Notes under the pieces: model-generated
Database searches by the model: none
Told to the model about the DNA's origin: nothing
Seen by the model: the letters and a program-made list of their open reading frames with translations, nothing else
Assembly: GCA_937894185.1 (NCBI GenBank)
Contig: CALCSA010000194.1
Coordinates: forward strand, 1-6,240
Source: an uncultured Clostridia bacterium
GTDB taxonomy: Bacteria > Bacillota > Clostridia > Oscillospirales > Ruminococcaceae
Direction: 5' to 3'
DNA: 6,240 nucleotides
Program-made: the position numbers and the translations under genes
Part shown: in pieces, positions 5,831 through 6,240 of the stretch
Layout: the number at the start of each line of letters is the position of its first letter
Numbering within the stretch: the stretch's first letter is position 1

Positions 5831-6240
5831 TTATAGGTAATGAGGCGTTTTGGGGGTCAGAACCTCGCACCCGTCCTGAGTAATCAAAACCATATCCTCG
5901 ATATTGAAGCCGTTCACGCCTCGGATATAACAGGGAACCTCCATGGCCAGAACCATTCCCGGCTCCAGAACTCGTGTTTCGGTGGCGTTGATGTAGGGCG
6001 CTTCCGCCGTGGCAGGGCCAAGGCTGATGCTGTGCCCCAGATGTCCCCGCCGGTATGCGGGAAAGGCTTCCTGCACATGGGAGTATCCGATTTGGAACAG
6101 CTCCTTGATGGGAAGTCCGGGTTTGGCGGCCTCCAGCATCTTTCGCTGGGCGGAATACAGGCGGTCCTTCAGCTTGCAGAGCAGGGGGTCGCCATTACCC
6201 ACAATCCATCCCCGGGATGTGTCGGTAGTGTAAAAATCGA
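5831..6240 (-). CDS. M24-family metallopeptidase (Xaa-Pro peptidase-like), 5' end outside window
   Basis: The last 135 codons of a pita-bread-fold M24 peptidase are visible; the reading frame is open through the right edge (first full codon at 6238). M24 enzymes such as Xaa-Pro aminopeptidase and prolidase are two-metal hydrolases that cut next to proline. Of the usual five metal ligands, four can be placed: Asp in TTDTSR at the start of the visible part, His in GHLGHSISLG, Glu in LAMEVP and Glu in NIEDMVL near the C terminus. The first Asp ligand would lie just outside the window. A GTG at 6202 is only an internal valine codon, since family sequence continues upstream of it. The GHLGHS form resembles M24 subgroups distinct from classical prolidase, so substrate is open. 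The gene ends 26 nt before the disulfide reductase start, suggesting co-transcription. Confidence 0.9.
   Translation of the reverse strand, partial: DFYTTDTSRGWIVGNGDPLLCKLKDRLYSAQRKMLEAAKPGLPIKELFQIGYSHVQEAFPAYRRGHLGHSISLGPATAEAPYINATETRVLEPGMVLAMEVPCYIRGVNGFNIEDMVLITQDGCEVLTPKTPHYL

Noticed and set aside
5805..5870. N-terminal extension of the disulfide reductase from ATG 5870
   Set aside because: The extra 22 residues overlap the M24 gene and are not part of the fold. The ATG at 5804 directly precedes the FAD motif and has a good ribosome binding site.

Overview
The window most likely comes from a Gram-positive anaerobe of the Firmicutes, probably a Clostridia of the Oscillospiraceae type. 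This is inferred from the strong AGGAG-type ribosome binding sites, near-consensus sigma-A promoters (TTGACA-N17-TATAAT), intrinsic terminators, a DegV/FakB fatty-acid-binding protein, a Gram-positive-style lipoprotein ModA, and moderately GC-rich genes set among AT-rich control regions. No 16S or taxonomic marker is present, so this stays an inference. All genes lie on the minus strand, so biological reading order runs from the right edge to the left.

Right to left: (1) 5831-6240 is the C-terminal part of an M24-family metallopeptidase cut by the window edge. (2) 4158-5804 is a CoA-disulfide reductase/NADH-oxidase-type flavoprotein fused to a C-terminal rhodanese domain, 26 nt downstream of the peptidase and probably in the same operon; strong hairpins follow it. 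(3) 3790-4157 holds that terminator region, a plausible promoter and a long leader for the next gene. (4) 2920-3789 encodes a DegV-family (FakB-like) protein followed by a clear terminator. (5) 2443-2919 is a long non-coding stretch with a strong promoter and a ~215-nt leader that ends in a second terminator placed immediately before the Shine-Dalgarno sequence of the next gene. (6) 1234-2442 encodes an OFA-family (oxalate/formate antiporter type) MFS transporter. (7) 946-1233 contains a perfect-consensus promoter and a large hairpin. (8) 70-945 encodes ModA, the molybdate-binding lipoprotein, followed by a terminator and an AGGAG at the extreme left edge that may be the ribosome binding site of a following gene.

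These look like four transcription units: peptidase plus disulfide reductase, degV, the MFS gene, and modA. The most interesting element is the MFS leader. Its terminator lies between the promoter and the start codon, so expression must depend on antitermination or read-through. An upstream leader segment (2529-2540) can pair 11/12 with the terminator's ascending arm and loop, and a further 7-bp helix abuts it. I do not recognise it as any riboswitch class or T-box, so it is a candidate uncharacterised cis-regulatory RNA. Links between the transporter's anion substrate and molybdate uptake (for example through a molybdenum-dependent formate dehydrogenase) are conceivable but not shown here.
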